Shown here piece by piece: positions 1 through 14,508 of a stretch of DNA of 64,000 nucleotides. Position 1 is the first letter of the stretch; every line of letters starts with the position of its first letter. The translations under genes and the position numbers were made by a program. The notes beneath the pieces were generated by a model. It was not told the origin of the DNA and did not search any database. It was given only the letters and a program-made list of their open reading frames with translations. Source of the DNA: Phorcus lineatus (Eukaryota; Mollusca; Gastropoda; Trochida; Trochidae). The DNA is taken from positions 6,328,285 to 6,392,284 of the forward strand of contig OV121096.1 of NCBI GenBank assembly GCA_921293015.1. The letters run 5' to 3'.

Positions 1-3000
1 AGGATTCAAGCATATATTATAGAACCTATGATATGTTTCAGATAAAGAATCAAGCTAAAGCTTAAAGTATTTGTGACATAAATTGAACTTTAAAAATGAG
101 TAACAAATTAGAATTATGACTTTCATGGATATCGTGACAAAGAGGGATACAGACATTCAACTTTATATTTTTCTATAAAATGAAAATTGTTCTATTTTGA
201 TACCTACAGGTGAAATCTTTTGAAAGTCAACACTTCTCATGAGAACTTACATACTCCTAGATGGGCGGAAAAAACTTTACAAAAAATGATTTTCAACTAC
301 AAGCACAATCATAAGGTTTAGGATTTCATCCTTAAGTTGTAGAGCCCCTGGCAAGATTCAAGATCTGCACCTATGAGTTTGCGTTTACAAAGCAATCTTT
401 CCCCCCCAAAAAACCCTCCATAAGCAAGATGTAAGCATATTGGCAATTAAGATAAACTGATTGTGCAAGGATAGTGTAAAACGATCATTCTCTATCCCTT
501 ATCTGCTGAAAAGAAACTTTGAGATTATACTATAACATGGCTGAAGAATGTTAAAATGCAACAAGTGAAGACAAAACTTCCTGATTGCAATCAGTCCGTC
601 TGACCTCCACGTATGAAACATGCATAACAAACAAGAAACCTCCAGAACTGGGATAAAGCATCTATCAATGAATTAAACTATAAACAGGATAATCAATCAT
701 GAATTTTGATCTCATTAACATGGAGCCAATTGTGCCAAGTGTCTTTAATGCCTTGACAATTTAAATTTTCAAACCACCTGCGTGAATGATAAAAATTATC
801 ACCAACCTGCTTTTTTCAAGATAGCATATTTTAGTTATTTTATTGTAGATCAAATGATTACTTGTAACTATTTAACCTGATTATCCTTTATCTATAATAT
901 ACAGACAAAAAGCTTTAGCACCAGATGAAATAAATGTAAAACTTAAATCATTATATACCTTACTTATCACAGCTAAAGTGCATTAATAGTAATACTGAAG
1001 TGCATCTGAGAACTTGTGAAGACTGTATAAAAACATAACTTCTGCTGATAATTTCATATGAATGTTAACAGTATGTCATATTTTTCCTCCACGGATATTA
1101 AGACTATAAGCCTCCACAACGATTACACAAACACATCCATTATCCTGTGATATCCTTGAATTCAAAATAAATATATAAATATTTCCATATTCCTAGTTTT
1201 TTAAACATTACTTATTTATCAACCCCTTTACAACAGCAAGGAAAATTGACATTTGCACATAGAGAGCGGGTCAGCAAGTTATTGTTTCGGACCGCTTGGG
1301 CTTTACTTCAGCCATTAGCAGAATTGCACATTGAGAAGACCTTTCACAAAGGCCACATTTAGTCCAAAGCTTAAACTTCACCTTCATTCAAAGATAAAGT
1401 CTTAGGACACATGCTCTTGTGAAAGAACTCCCTGAGCAGGTTATGAGTTAACTAACATTATTTTTAGCATACAACTAGTGTTCATGAGTGTTTGCATAAT
1501 GTAGAAAATACATTTGACAACATTTCTTGAGTATATGAAGATCCAGATTAGGTGCAAAGACAAAACTAAATATTTGATATTGACATGATGTTAAACAAGC
1601 ACTGAAAAAACCCATTCAACAAAGCAACTTCTGCCATCAATGAAAACCCAACTCTTTTCGAATTGGTTTAGATTGATTGTAAAGCTTAATTTGTTTTGTA
1701 GAATGGCACCCGTAGTTCTGGTTCGAATGAAAGACACTTGCATAACATAGTGCAGGACTTCAAAGCCATTAAAGTAGCCTATTACAGTTGAAATCATACT
1801 CAGAAATTAATTGTTTCAACATTGCCAAAACATAACATGAAATTTTGATAAAGACAATGAAATGAATAGATAAATTTAAGTAGAACAAAAAACCTAGTGA
1901 CACTTAACAGCCAACATTATCATTGACAGAATTTCGACATAAGTTAGGCAGTTTGTACTTACAAACACAACCTTATGAATTGTTACCCTAGTGCTGGAAC
2001 AATATCATTCTATTCACATTTTCCAAACGACTACAAAACCATAGCTTCCACAAGTTCACAATTTACATTCCTATCATTCCAAATTTAAAATATGTATCCT
2101 TTTTCGGCAATGAACAAGAGTATACGAATGAAGTTTGTAAATTTTAAGTCTTACCTATACAAAACTAGCAGTTGTAGCAAGTTTTGTTTTACAAGATAAA
2201 ATGTAAACTAACTGATATCACTATTATCTGCTATTTACACACAGACTGCAACCTAAGACAGCCAAACCTGACCATGTTGCAAATACGTGGATGTAATTAA
2301 TGATATTTGTCCAAAAGAAAGTCTTATATTTTACTTACCTTCACTCAATTCATTACAAAAGCAACCAGACCATCAATGAAATCACTAAATGTTTTGTGCA
2401 TAAATTTACAGACAACATTTGATACAAATTACCTCAATGTTTGCATTTTGCAACTTTTTTCAGATTTGATACAAATCAAATTAAAACAAGTTGAACTCTC
2501 ACGACAGTTCCTAGACAACCAACACAACCCTATATCTCAAGTAAACAAGTTTATGAATATGTACATTTGTAATCCTTTAATGTTTTCCAATAAATTACTT
2601 TTATCATTTACAACGCAAATAACACGTAACAAAAATGATCTATGTTAATTCGCTACTACATCGTATAGAGTCCACTATGTTAATTACAAATTAAGTACTT
2701 TAGACGACACATATTTATACAAACATTGCAAAGAACAAGACGAACCATGAGCTAAGAACTTTATTCTGAAATGAAACAGTATTACTTGAAAAGCGGTAAA
2801 ATTGATCCTTGCTACAAAGCGAAGAATACGATGAAATGATCCACGCAAATGCGGCATGATACTTAAGTTCCTTGACTGTAAACGACACTGAAGACGATGA
2901 CGAACGATGCTTGAATCTTGCTTCCATTGCGTTGACTGTATCCTCCTCCTCGGTTTGTCTTCATCCAAGCGTGTCAGATACACAATGTGACGACATGATT

Positions 3001-4561
3001 ATTAAGTTTACAATCTTCATGTTAAACAGACAATAGTCAATACAGTCTTAGTCTATGAGGCATGGAGATACTCTGTTCAATTCACAATGGACATCAATAA
3101 CCTATAACAAAATGGAAAGGCATATTTTCATCCAGAATAACTTACAAAAATTGTTTTCCCAACTTTTAAGCATTCTCTTCCGCACAAGCAAATTTCCTCA
3201 TCTTCAATAAGAAACTCTTGAGCAGTCATTGAAGACGAGTCAGAATGGGCCTTATTAAATAGTTTTTCCTCATAATTCAATTACTTCAGTGTAACAAAAT
3301 TTGTATTTTTAATCCAATAAGCTTTTTTGAGTCAAATTTTGGTATTCTCTTTGATTGAACATCAATGTATCATGAAATGATGCTTGAAAATTGGGAAGCA
3401 GCATATCAATAAAAGAGACACTTTAGAAAAAACATTCTTTTCAAAAGTTTCTCTTTTAAAACGTGAATTCTTATTAAGTGTTTACAAAAAGAAACAAACA
3501 AAAAACCAGTTTGTGAAGAAGGTCAGGAAGTTTTCCAGAAAAAAACACAAACCCAACAAAAACGGTTCCAACTAGGGAGTTTTTCAAGCAATTTCATAAA
3601 AACATAATAGGTTACCCACAGTTTCACCTAGTTCTCTAATATAGAAAGTACCACAATGTCATTTTAGACAACCAAAACAATTGTTCAGATTTCAAGAATT
3701 CATTTTTCACAAAACCTAGAAACAGATTATTTACCTGGACATAATTCATAGCAAAATAATTATAATCGCAACAAGTGTTCTTTGTTGAAAAATTCCCAGA
3801 ACCTTAATTTCTGAAAACAAATCTCAGGATCTTTGTGAACAGGAACATATGGACAGCCTTTCTGAAAAAGATCTTTCAACTCATGCTACAATCCAAAATA
3901 TTTTCATTTTTATCAAAATGATGAATTTGATAAGAGATTATGATGAGCATAAGAATTCTTTTTCACCACCTCATTTTGGGCAACAGAAAGCTAGAGAAGA
4001 CTAAAGACTAAAGAATTAAATCAATTCTTTCTATTTACAGAAGTGAGTAATAATGACAATATTTAAGCTTATTTTAGCGTCTTTTCATAGTTGTCTGAAA
4101 GTCTATAGTGAAACCTCATAGCAATGTGCAACAAGCTCAAGTAATAAGTTTATATCCCAAACAACTACATTTACAGAGTTGTTACACTATTGCTTTCATC
4201 AAAAAAAACAAACAAACCTAGATTGTTTTACTTTTCTATATGAGTAACTACTTTGTTGCTTTTGATATAACAAAGTAACAAAATAATACTTTAACTGGAG
4301 AAAGAGACTATAAACTTTTTACCGAATGGGATCATTTTTGTAAATTCTAAACATGCGAGAGCTTTCTGCAGCAGCACTTAACTTCTTCATGTTTTTGTCA
4401 AAATCTTGAAGTTATCAACTTATCATCCTACAGCATGAAGTATGAACCATGCTTCTTTGGAAACTGTCAAGTATGTTTCTGTATGAAATATCAAGTATCA
4501 ACAACTACACTCATACCAGGCCTGCATACATTACCTGCAACAACACAGTCTGTATTTCTCC
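1..4561. other. A+T-rich 3' flank of CPSF6, no gene recognised
   Basis: No open frame here is long or recognisable and I see no conserved protein on either strand. The part next to 4562 should hold the CPSF6 3' UTR, because the gene ends at 4562 on the minus strand. A minus-strand AATAAA (plus-strand TTTATT at 2760-2765) is the nearest canonical poly(A) signal I noticed, which would give a 3' UTR of about 1.8 kb. That assignment is inference; a non-canonical signal nearer the stop is equally possible. Confidence 0.4.
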
Positions 4562-7500
4562 TTAGTGCCTTCTGCTGTATTCTCTTTCCCCTCTCTCCCG
4601 GTCTCGTTCCCTGTCCCGCTCCCGATGTCTGTCTTCGTGGTATCGTTCCCGGTCCCGACTCCTCTCTCTGTACTCTCGGTCCCGACTGCGAGATCGATGT
4701 CTGCTCCGTTTTTCTCGCTCCCGATCGCGATCACGTTCTCTTGATCTGGAGCGACGACTGCTGCTACTGCTGCTTCTACAAGTTATTGTGGGTTGCATGA
4801 ACATTTGCATACATTATTCTGACAGATAATTGAGTTGTTTAAGGGGCAACATTAAAAATGCAAGAATGTACTAATTACAAAACAGAAAAATAATCACAAA
4901 TGCCACCAGAAAATGAAAAGTTTTTCAGTTACTTTTAAATTGTTGATTTTAAGGAATAATGGGGGAAACAAAGATAAAATGCAACTTACTTGGATCCGTA
5001 TGATTTCTCCTCAATTCCATGAAGAGTGTCCTGCAGGGAGCTGATGAGGATCTTACACCGGTCATCAGCGGCGATCTTGGACTGCTTTATCAGTGAGATC
5101 GCTGTTACCAATGTTTCTATAGCACTAGCAAAATCACCTGTGAAGAGAAGCAAGAAGAATGGACATTTAGAATGTGTGATAGACTAATAAGACTATATGT
5201 ATTACTTCATGCCTGGCATTTTGTTCTGACATATATGATAATCTAGTAGAATCAATAAGAAAATTAACGAAAATTAAATGAAGTTAAAACCATACAACAA
5301 CACTGTCTACTTGAGAGCGCCAAATGTGAAATATGCCGAGAGGATACAACCATGACCTTTACTGCACCTCACTGCATCCAGCATCTGTTCTCTAAAGGAA
5401 TTAGACCTGCATTTGAGATATGAACCAATATTCTTTGATAAAAGACAACTTCACATTTGGCTGTAAGCTGACCTAAATAATTTGTTGCAGGGTACGGAAT
5501 GACAACAGACCTGCACTTGCATCCTGCACAGCACGGTTGATGGCACTGCTGGAGACAGTTTTGTTCCTCTGGAAGATCTCTTCAAACTCCTGCTCACTCA
5601 GAGCCGGGGGTGGCGGCTCGTGTCGGCTACTGTGGGAACAAAATGACAACATATAGAGGATATTATATGAGTGTCCATGACATACAATGTTTACGACACA
5701 AGTGCTTAATATTAGTATTTACTCTGGCTCGGGACATACTGATATTGTCATGGCACGAAGCTGATATTTTGTTTATTACCGAAGTCGAGAAATCAAAAGA
5801 CTAATAAAAAACAACATCCAAGCATAGACATAGGCGCATTTGAAACAACGTCATAGGCGGACTGTGACATTAAAGCATTGTTTTTGACGTGATGTCACAA
5901 TGAAAAAGTGATATTTTGCCCTAGGGCGTCATATGAAAAATATGAACCCCAATATGATTGCCCTCGTAGGTAATAAATGGTCAAGTCCATGAGGCTAATG
6001 CCAGCAACTGCTGAAACATGAATGAGAAAAAATAAGGCTGACTAAAAAATCATTTGTTTCACTTTTTAGTTAACAAAAAGTTTTGGTCCTTTTGAAACTG
6101 AAAATGTGTCCTTAAAAAAACCCCCATTAATTGCATACCTTTCTGGTGGAGGTCTGCCTATGAAGGGATCATTTGCATAAGATTGTGGTGGAGGTCGGCC
6201 ATATGGATCTCCAGGCTGCAAAGACACACATGTCACAACTATAAATGTAGTAAGAACTAAACAAGTTGAAACATCTTTTCCAAAAGCAAGTCTTGATACC
6301 CAAAGGTTGATATACTGTAAAAGAATATTTTTACAGTAACAGTTTTCTTTCTGCAATGGGCAGATGCCATGCTAATAACCACTCAGCAAAATTGTATTGC
6401 CTTCTGTTAATATCAGCCACTTTCACATTATTTGTATCATGATTGATCGACTTGATTTTACTCACGGCTGGTCCAGTTGGTGGAGCCTGGTTGTGCTGGG
6501 GTGGGAAGAAGGCAGGGTTGACATGTGGGGCAGGGGCCGGCATGTGACCAGGAGGAGGCCCACTAACAGGGGGCAACTGGTTCATAGGGCCACCAGGGAA
6601 ACCTGCAACATTGATGTTTATTAACTGAAAGAAATGTACAAAGAATGCAGCTCTAATAGTTTATCATCTTAACCTCAATGACAACAGACCAATTAGGTGA
6701 AACTGACAAAAATATTTCACCTTTCCTTAATTTCTGAAAGTCCTCAGAAGATTGAATGAGAACTTACCCATTCCAGGACCTGGAGGTCGGAGTCCAGGGG
6801 GAGGAACTGGCTGAGGGGGTGGGGGTCCACCCATGTTGGGGAAGGGAGCTGAAATAGGCAGACCTGCAGTGTAAGTCAGAAATAGAACCACTCCTTGTAC
6901 AGTGTCCCTTTAACATTCAATAAGTTCGACTAAAAATGCAAGAGAGTTGGGTTTAACATGCTGTCGGGAAAATTTCAGCAATTTAGCACTTGGACCCTGC
7001 TTATGCAGAAATCCTCTAGTAATAGCTATAGACCTGTTTAATTGAAGAGAAATTCCTGCAACGAGTTCTGGAAGGGTTTCACTGGTACATTTTACTGTTA
7101 ACCTCACGTCAAGTAAACATTCAACATACCTATTACCTACCTATACTGTTACCTAATATTAAAGAATATCTCCTGTCAACATTCAAAGTCATTTTTGTAC
7201 AAGCTAGGTAAAATTACGATTACACGCTAAATAATATTTCATTACCAGAATGCAAAGGGTTGATAGCATTCAATGATAAGATGAGATGTGAGAGCATAAT
7301 GCTACCAGACAGGTCTAGAAAGACACGAATAGATGAGGATGTGTAACTCTACAAATGACAACACAACCTGAAATAAAGTTTCAGGCAAATAAACATGGCC
7401 CTAAGAGCGAGTAAAATCTACTTAGTAAAGTTGGAAATAAAGATGTCAGATGTAAAACAATCATTAACAGATGAAAGTCTTAACCTGCCACCATCAAGTT

Positions 7501-10500
7501 TACTTGAAACCTGCTATAGGAGTCATGATGCAACCACCAGAGGTAAGGAAAGGGAGACAACCCTGAATGGACATACACAGGAGAGATAAGGGAGAGTGGA
7601 ACCATCCAATTCCAAGACTTATCAGAATCCATTCAGTATAAATAAAGAATGGGGTTGGATTTACCAATATTTAAATTGTTGACATATTTCATTTTGAACT
7701 GTTTTCCCATTAATCTGAAACAGGTTTGAGGCCTTATAGGAAGACAATGGCCTTAAAGGGTGGTCAACACATCCGTTTAACGATGCCTCTTAAACCATTT
7801 TCTTTACCTACAAACAAGTGTAACTGTTTGGAATATTTTACGGATTAGAGCCTTGTTTATCAGGACGTTCTTGCTAGGCTTATAAATTTTACCTTAATAA
7901 AAGCATTCACCAATTTTTAATAATGTATGATTGTCCCAATATTTACCAATGGAAAGTTCATTACATTACAAATGTCTAAAAAATTGATAGAATTAGAACA
8001 GCAAAGCTTTTAAACACTAATGTAGGACACAGCTTAAAGTCATAGAATCACTTTTGTAAGACAACTAAACTGAACTTTAAATTCTTCAGGAGCAAAAATC
8101 TGATCACCTACACCAATCTACCCTGTCACGTCTGCAAAGATTTTCATTTTTATATGCTCACTTTTGGTGGTGCTGCTTATTGGCATCAGCTGTTTCAGAC
8201 CAAAGGGCAACCAATCAAGTACATCCCATTGCGAGTACAATATACCAGAATTTTAGTAATCGCAGCGCTGATACTTACAGATACAGACATTCTTCATTGA
8301 CATTATCTCTTTTTTGTTCTTTCTGTTTTTGAAAAAAGGTAAGCATTGGCTATTTTCATTGCATATTCAGCTTGGAAATTTTATGTGTTCTACATCATGG
8401 CTTTTGTGAACTGAAATGGTAAGAACTGACGCTTAACAAAGACATAGTTAGGGTGTTTTGAACTTCATTATTCAGAGCTAGATTGCACGCAGAGTTCTCA
8501 AAATTGTTGCAAGTGTCTAAGGGAAAGATTTTGCGAGTGATGATCTATTTTCCTGGCGTGAATTACAATTTGCTTTGCAAAAATGAGCCGATGACTTTAA
8601 TTGAGATACTAAGAGGCAAGTATCAGTTTAAGCTCAATCGAAAAAAGACATTGTATTATTAGATTAAACAGATGAGCACTTGAACAACAGCATTGAGACA
8701 AACAATGATACATAAGATACTGCCTCCTGACTAGCTTGATGTGATAGACAAATGAACAGTGGACACGTGGACAAACACTGATGATAAGGTAGGTAGGTAG
8801 GTAAACAGCAGAAGCAAATATTGTTTTGTAATAAACAAAGTAATTTTCTACATTCTTACTTTAGTTACACAATAATTGCTGTTATGTTCTCAAAACTAAA
8901 TCTCTATTATCAGAACAAATTGCATAGTAATATTGGTTAAAGGTAAAAAATGCCAATGCGGCAAGACTCTGGGACATCTGACAAACAAGGTTTAACTGTA
9001 AACAGATACTTTTACTTAAAAATATCATGAAAAACAAAAAGGGAAAAGAATGGATTCTGTAAGTCATCAACCGATATATTTGACAAAGGTGGATGGCTGA
9101 CTTGAAACAAACCAACAAATAAAGGCTGCAATACATATTGCAGATAATGTTTCCAAGGTTAAAGCAATAGCCCCACTTTAATGCACTACATGAAATAATG
9201 AAAAAAAACAGCAACAGGAAAAATAATGTAAAGCTATTTTTTAATTTAACATTTTCAAAGAATGGAAGATTAGGCTGCAACTAAACGGTAGGCTCAGAAA
9301 ACATGTATCTTAATTTAAAAACATAGGCATGTACATGAACCAATACATATCTTCATTTTCTCTTATCAAAAGATCAAAGATTTCAGAAGACTCATGTCGT
9401 ATATAATTGTGCACATTTAGCAAAAGATATATCAAAATCATGAAATATTTTGACTGTTTGACAAACTTTATTTGTTTTATATCCATTATTTCCATGCAAA
9501 TGTATGAGATCATTCCTGCAGAATTTAGTGATAATCGAAGTTGCAGCCTAGTAAAATTCACCTAAATAACAAGAAATATCATTATAAATAACTCTTCTAT
9601 TGATCACAACATGAACCAAAGACAAAATTGCATTTCAAACTATAATGAAAAGTGGAAAATATGTAACTATGAATTTTTAGTATAATCGAAAAATGGTTTT
9701 TTGAGAAAGAAGGAAAAAATCAGTTACTTGAACAGAACACTCATCTTGAGAAGTGTTCAAAACCCAATTAGAACATGCATTAATCAAAGAAAAACGATTC
9801 ATGCAATGGCCTTTCTTTTCTTCTGGTTGTTTGAACTCACGTTCTTAGGTTTTCGAAATAGAACATTTACCATGCTACCAACTAACAAACAAAATGCAGG
9901 ATAATGGGCCCGAGAAACCACATGAATGCAAACAGGAGTTATGCCCCCTGACTTACCCCCGGGAGGAGGTGGTTGGTTCGTAACAACCACAGTTTCTACA
10001 AGGCAATAACAAAATGGTGGGGAAAGTTGGCTTATTCGTTACCAAGAAAAAAACTAATTATTGAACAAAAGCAGGGTAAAATTAACACAAACGTGCCACT
10101 TAAGATGGGTGAGATGATAGTATAAGTAAATATGTAGTGAGCAATATTGAAAGAATAGCAGAATATTACTCATAATGAAATATCCGTGAAAATGTATTGA
10201 GGTTAAAAGAAACTGCATACAGTGTTAGTGTCCTTAAGTCCTTACTTCATAAATCTAAATGACAAGGAAGCCTTATGGCATTAACTGAATCATTCACAAA
10301 CGGTTTGCTTGCAATATCCCTTCAAAATTTTCAAATAAATTTTTTTTATAGAAAGCATTGTTTTCATATCTATACTGCGAAACAATACATTCATCTTGAA
10401 GGGTTCTTTTTTTTGTTCTTAGTAAACAAGAATTCTACAACAAACACTGTACACAGACTATTGAGCACAAGCCTTACAACACCATAACCCTTTGTTAGTA

Positions 10501-13500
10501 CAAATCAAGGGCTGGAATCTTACCTGGGGGTCGGTCCCACTCTGGTCTGATAGGGGGTGGGGGTCCCCTTGGGTCTGGCATAGGGGGTCCTCTGATATGG
10601 GGAGGTGGGCCGGGTCCAATTCGTGGAGGCTGTAACAGACACAAAAGTCAGGAAAGAATCCACAAACACTTAAGAACCCTAGCAAAAATACGTATGAGGC
10701 TATTGTATACATAAAACATACAGAAAATCATGAACCATAGAAGGTGAGAGTATTTAGTAACAAGACAGAATGCGACATTTTTCAGGAGTAATCACTCACC
10801 TCTACCATACCAGGAGGAGGCGGCCCTTGAGGAGGTCTAAGAGGGGGCCCGCCTGGGGGTGGTAGACCCCCTGGAGGAGGTCCTTGAGGGGGTGGGCCCA
10901 GTCGAGGTGGTGCTGAAACACACAGTATGAGAATGCAGGGGATATTGTGATACGTTGTGGATGATATCAAAATAACAAGGATCAATAAATTTCAAACTAC
11001 TAATTGACATACATATAGAACAAGTATTCTTGAAAAGTGTACATCAGCAACATTACCGAAACTGATATACACGTCAAAATATAATTTAAAGGTCTACACA
11101 AAGTCAATCTTTCTGACACTAACCTCCAAACATTGGTGGAGGTCCACCGTGTGGTGGTCCTGTGGGTGGGGGACCCTGTGGCTGCTGGATTTGAGGACGT
11201 TGCATGCCTCTCTGGGGGAAATTGTTGCCAGGCTTGCCCTGTTGGTTGGGAGGGGGGCGATTCCTCTGTTCATTGCGCTGGTTTCGATTGCCTGGAAAGT
11301 GTTTGTCTAAATGGAAAATACATGATTAAAATTCTTGCCCCTTCTATGACAGTAGAGCTTGTTACATGAATACTTTCAAATGTAGCAGCGTAAATATAAC
11401 AATTAAAGAATTTGAGGTGTTCAAAAATACACCATTACCTTTTCAACATAAGAATGTTATTGCAAATGCAAGTGAATCTTGACAAAACTGACTAAGGCAG
11501 GGAAAGGGTTCTAAAATTATAAGGACTACTGAAGATTAGAATCATGTACCATTTTGAGGAGGGCCCTCCCCGCCCTTTCTAGCTGCCTGTTCAAACTGAC
11601 TGAGGGCCTGTCTACTGTAGGGCATCACTTGGGGCACCTGTCCGTGCAAGTCTTTCTTAGGCAACTTTTCAAAAATGAGCCTCGAGGAGGATTCAGAACC
11701 GACCACTACCAATGCAAATCTGAAAAGATCATGAACACATTGACATTAAAGTTAACTTTAATCAAACATCACTGTGCAGTAAATGAAATACTTTTTCAAA
11801 CCGTATCCATCTTTTTCATCAAGTTAACGTTGAATCAACTTGAAGTTTTGTCCATAGTAGGCATATACATTAGTTAACTCAGCATTTTTTTCCAGCTAGA
11901 CTTAAGTGAATGAGTACTAATATTGAACAACAAAAATTACAATGTCATAATAAAATCCATTATATATTTAGGTCTTTGGAAACGTAGAAGCTTTCAAATA
12001 AACCCATTAGACATGTTCTAACACATCGGTTTTTGGACTTTAAAGTTAATTTATGATATGCTTAATGATTGATGACATAACTTACCCTTTCGATTGTCCA
12101 TTTGCTCGGTTTTCATAGAACTTGATTTCAATTAAGTCGTGTACACCAATGGATGAGAGAGCATCTGTTAAATCTTGATCTGTAGTCCACTGTAAATATT
12201 GTTGTTTTCAAATATGAGAATTAAAGAGAAACATTGTGATTAAGATATTTGCTTATCGTCAGAGATCAACTGTGAAATAGATGATCCATTATAAAGGTAA
12301 TTGTTAACATTAATCAATGAAAGCATCCTATTTTCTTTTGGTTTCTTTTTTGCAACATATGTCCAACTGTTCAATCTTAGATATTCAAAATTAAAAACTA
12401 AACATTATCAACATGAATCACCATCTTTGACTTGTAAAACCGCCATAACCTATTGGGTAGGTGTAAGCAGCTGAATATCCATTATGCATTAATTTGGACT
12501 TTATGGGCCCTATTCATCATAAGCCTCTGCCCAATCTGATTATCTCCCTTCCTAGTGTTAAAAATTCAGAAAGACGGGCTAAGTTAATGTTTTGACATGA
12601 ACAAATTCTTCAGGGACTGGGATGAAAATAAGTTTGAACTAACCCAGGTTAGATTTCCAACATAGCACATGTATTTCTTTCCTGTGTATTGTGAGCTGGA
12701 TAACATGGGCGTGTGAGACTTGCTCTCCGAGGAATGGCGCTGGAAATGATAAAATAATTATTAACAGAACAGCAAGGTGACGTCCTTATTCAAAATAACC
12801 TATTACAATCCAGAAATCCTATTTTGATATATATTAGAATTTAACCAACAAATAACTTCATCTAAGCAAGAAGATTATGGCCATAGTTGATAAATCCTCC
12901 ATGTCTGTACAATAGGGTTGAAATCTTAAGGCATTTATCACTGATTTGGTTTCTAATCAGTAACTCTTGGTAGTTCTTTTTCTGTAGTAATGATTGCTGG
13001 TGACAAAGATATGATAAATTTAAAAACCTAATGAATACTCATAATTATTGAGTAACTTACATCTCCAGTTTCACTGCTTGATCCAGCTGTGATGACATCA
13101 TCATACAGGTCGTCTCCATGATTTGTGTATTCTGTGTCCTTTAATTGAATGAGTAAAAATAATCATTAATTTTCATCTTTTAAGGCACACGTTTGAGAAG
13201 TAAGTGGTTCTTTGCTTAGTCTTCAGGTAGAAGACTCAGTAGAAGTTTAATAACACTCGTTGCATCCATGTCGTTTTTTTTATTCTACCATAACATTTTC
13301 AAATCCTTGTTTTTGATTGGTTTATTTCTTTGTGGAACCTATTTTTGTGATAGCCGATTAACCGCATTTGAAAAAATTGTCCCCAAGGCTCAATGCAAAG
13401 AGGAGTTGTGACAGCACTGTTGAGTTTGATGCTCCACTGCTAAACATATTGATTAAAATTGGCTTGAATTTCTTTCGTTTTCAGGTTTCTATTTTCACTT

Positions 13501-14508
13501 TCACAATAAAGTGAGTGAGAATTTTATTCAACAGTGTTAACGATATTTCAACTTGGCCTACAGTAGGTTACAAATCATCAAGACACTAGTCAAATGCAGT
13601 TTCTGTATAGTTCGCTGTTTCCTTCAAGCATGCTTGATAGTTGTAACTTTACCACTTGAGAACTTGTAAATTACTCTTGCTTAACATTTTCAGAGGACCT
13701 AACTCAAGTCATGTAAGACACAGATCTTGAATACATAGTTCAACCAACGGAGTTGGGGTCTAGCTGCTGCTTGAAGATCAAAACAACAGCTAACAGGACA
13801 TGTCTTTTCGGGGATTAAAGTCATTTCCCCGTAGAATCTTGGTGGAAACAGTTGACAAGTTGTTTTATGATAAGGAAGGGTAAATAAAATAAGGTTTCTA
13901 TGATTTTAACTTTTATCCAACTACCTACATCAACCACCTCAGTTTGGCGAAGATTGTACTAAAATGGAAATGTGAAGATTATATTAGATAGTGGTTTCCT
14001 TTTTAGTATTCTACTTTTAGGACATGCACTCATCATACATAAGCACTTTAAGATTATCTAAACAAGAATCCTCCCCTTCAAAGTAGGATGTGATATGCAA
14101 CCAGTAACCAAAAACAATAAAAATTTTGCAAAAATAGCATTTTACACATCTCTACACTAGTTAAAAAACGACGTACCGCATCGCACAACGCTAATAATGA
14201 TACACAACATATAGATATGCTGGTGAAATATTATGTCCAACTCAGAAATGACAACGCATTCAGGTTTTAATCGAAACAACAAAGGTCAACGCCGCATGCA
14301 CGCCGGTGGATGACGCGCGACTCACTGAAACCAAAGAATCGTTTCAATTATAGTTTTCCTTCACATGTCGAGCAATGTATCTGCACTAATTTCTACCCAC
14401 ATAATCTAATAATTCTTCTCATCTATAAACAGGTCAAATTTAAAGCCTTGCCTGATTAAAATCGTCTTCAATGTTCGCATACAAATCGATGTCCACACCG
14501 TCCGCCAT
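4562..14508 (-). CDS. CPSF6: CPSF6 / CFIm68, cleavage and polyadenylation specificity factor subunit 6, complete, 15 coding exons
   Basis: Large subunit of cleavage factor Im. With NUDT21/CFIm25 it binds UGUA elements in the nucleus and steers poly(A)-site choice. Coding exons (minus): 14508-14452, 13138-13061, 12739-12644, 12189-12086, 11719-11550, 11306-11124, 10912-10800, 10629-10524, 9995-9957, 6848-6768, 6602-6466, 6215-6139, 5629-5511, 5137-4990, 4775-4562. They sum to 1722 nt (573 aa plus TAA), and every junction keeps frame. The N-terminus [19 protein letters not shown] matches the family start. An RRM spans about residues 67-147 (RNP2 CYVGNL 70-75, RNP1 around KGFALVVV 111-118). A proline/glycine-rich middle spans about 169-410 and includes [13 protein letters not shown] conserved block from [10 protein letters not shown] at about 424 runs to about 503. 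The C-terminus is an RS-like tail (504-573) of SR, RE and RD dipeptides, the expected SR-type nuclear import signal. Length is close to the vertebrate protein (about 550 aa). Two acceptors have in-frame alternatives 15 nt away (11291/11306 and 6863/6848). Confidence 0.95.
9957..9995 (-). other. CPSF6: 39-bp symmetric micro-exon of CPSF6
   Basis: The exon has a good acceptor (TTGCCTTGTAG) and a strong donor (GGGG|GTAAGT). It is phase 1 on both sides and adds 13 residues ([13 protein letters not shown]) to the proline-rich region. Skipping it leaves exons 8 and 10 in frame, so it is a likely cassette exon. It sits more than 3 kb from exon 10. Confidence 0.65.
14446..14452 (-). promoter_or_regulatory. 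CPSF6: Non-canonical GC donor of CPSF6 intron 1
   Basis: Exon 1 ends ...AAT CAG and the next bases are GCAAGG, not GT. Reading on reaches an in-frame TAA four codons later with no GT before it, so a GC-AG intron is the only junction that joins exon 1 to the well-supported exon 2 (13138-13061, preceded by AATTAAAG). The CAG|GCAAGG context is the consensus for GC donors. Confidence 0.8.

Noticed and set aside
2684-2983. Minus-strand ORFs with an Arg-rich start
   Set aside because: Probably CPSF6 3' UTR sequence; composition and lack of splice sites give no support for coding.
4435-4800. 121-codon plus-strand ORF
   Set aside because: It is the antisense of the CPSF6 RS-domain exon (4775-4562), whose low-complexity codons leave the opposite strand open.
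8882-9280. 132-codon minus-strand ORF
   Set aside because: It lies within CPSF6 intron 9, has low-complexity hydrophobic A+T-driven composition and matches no family I know.
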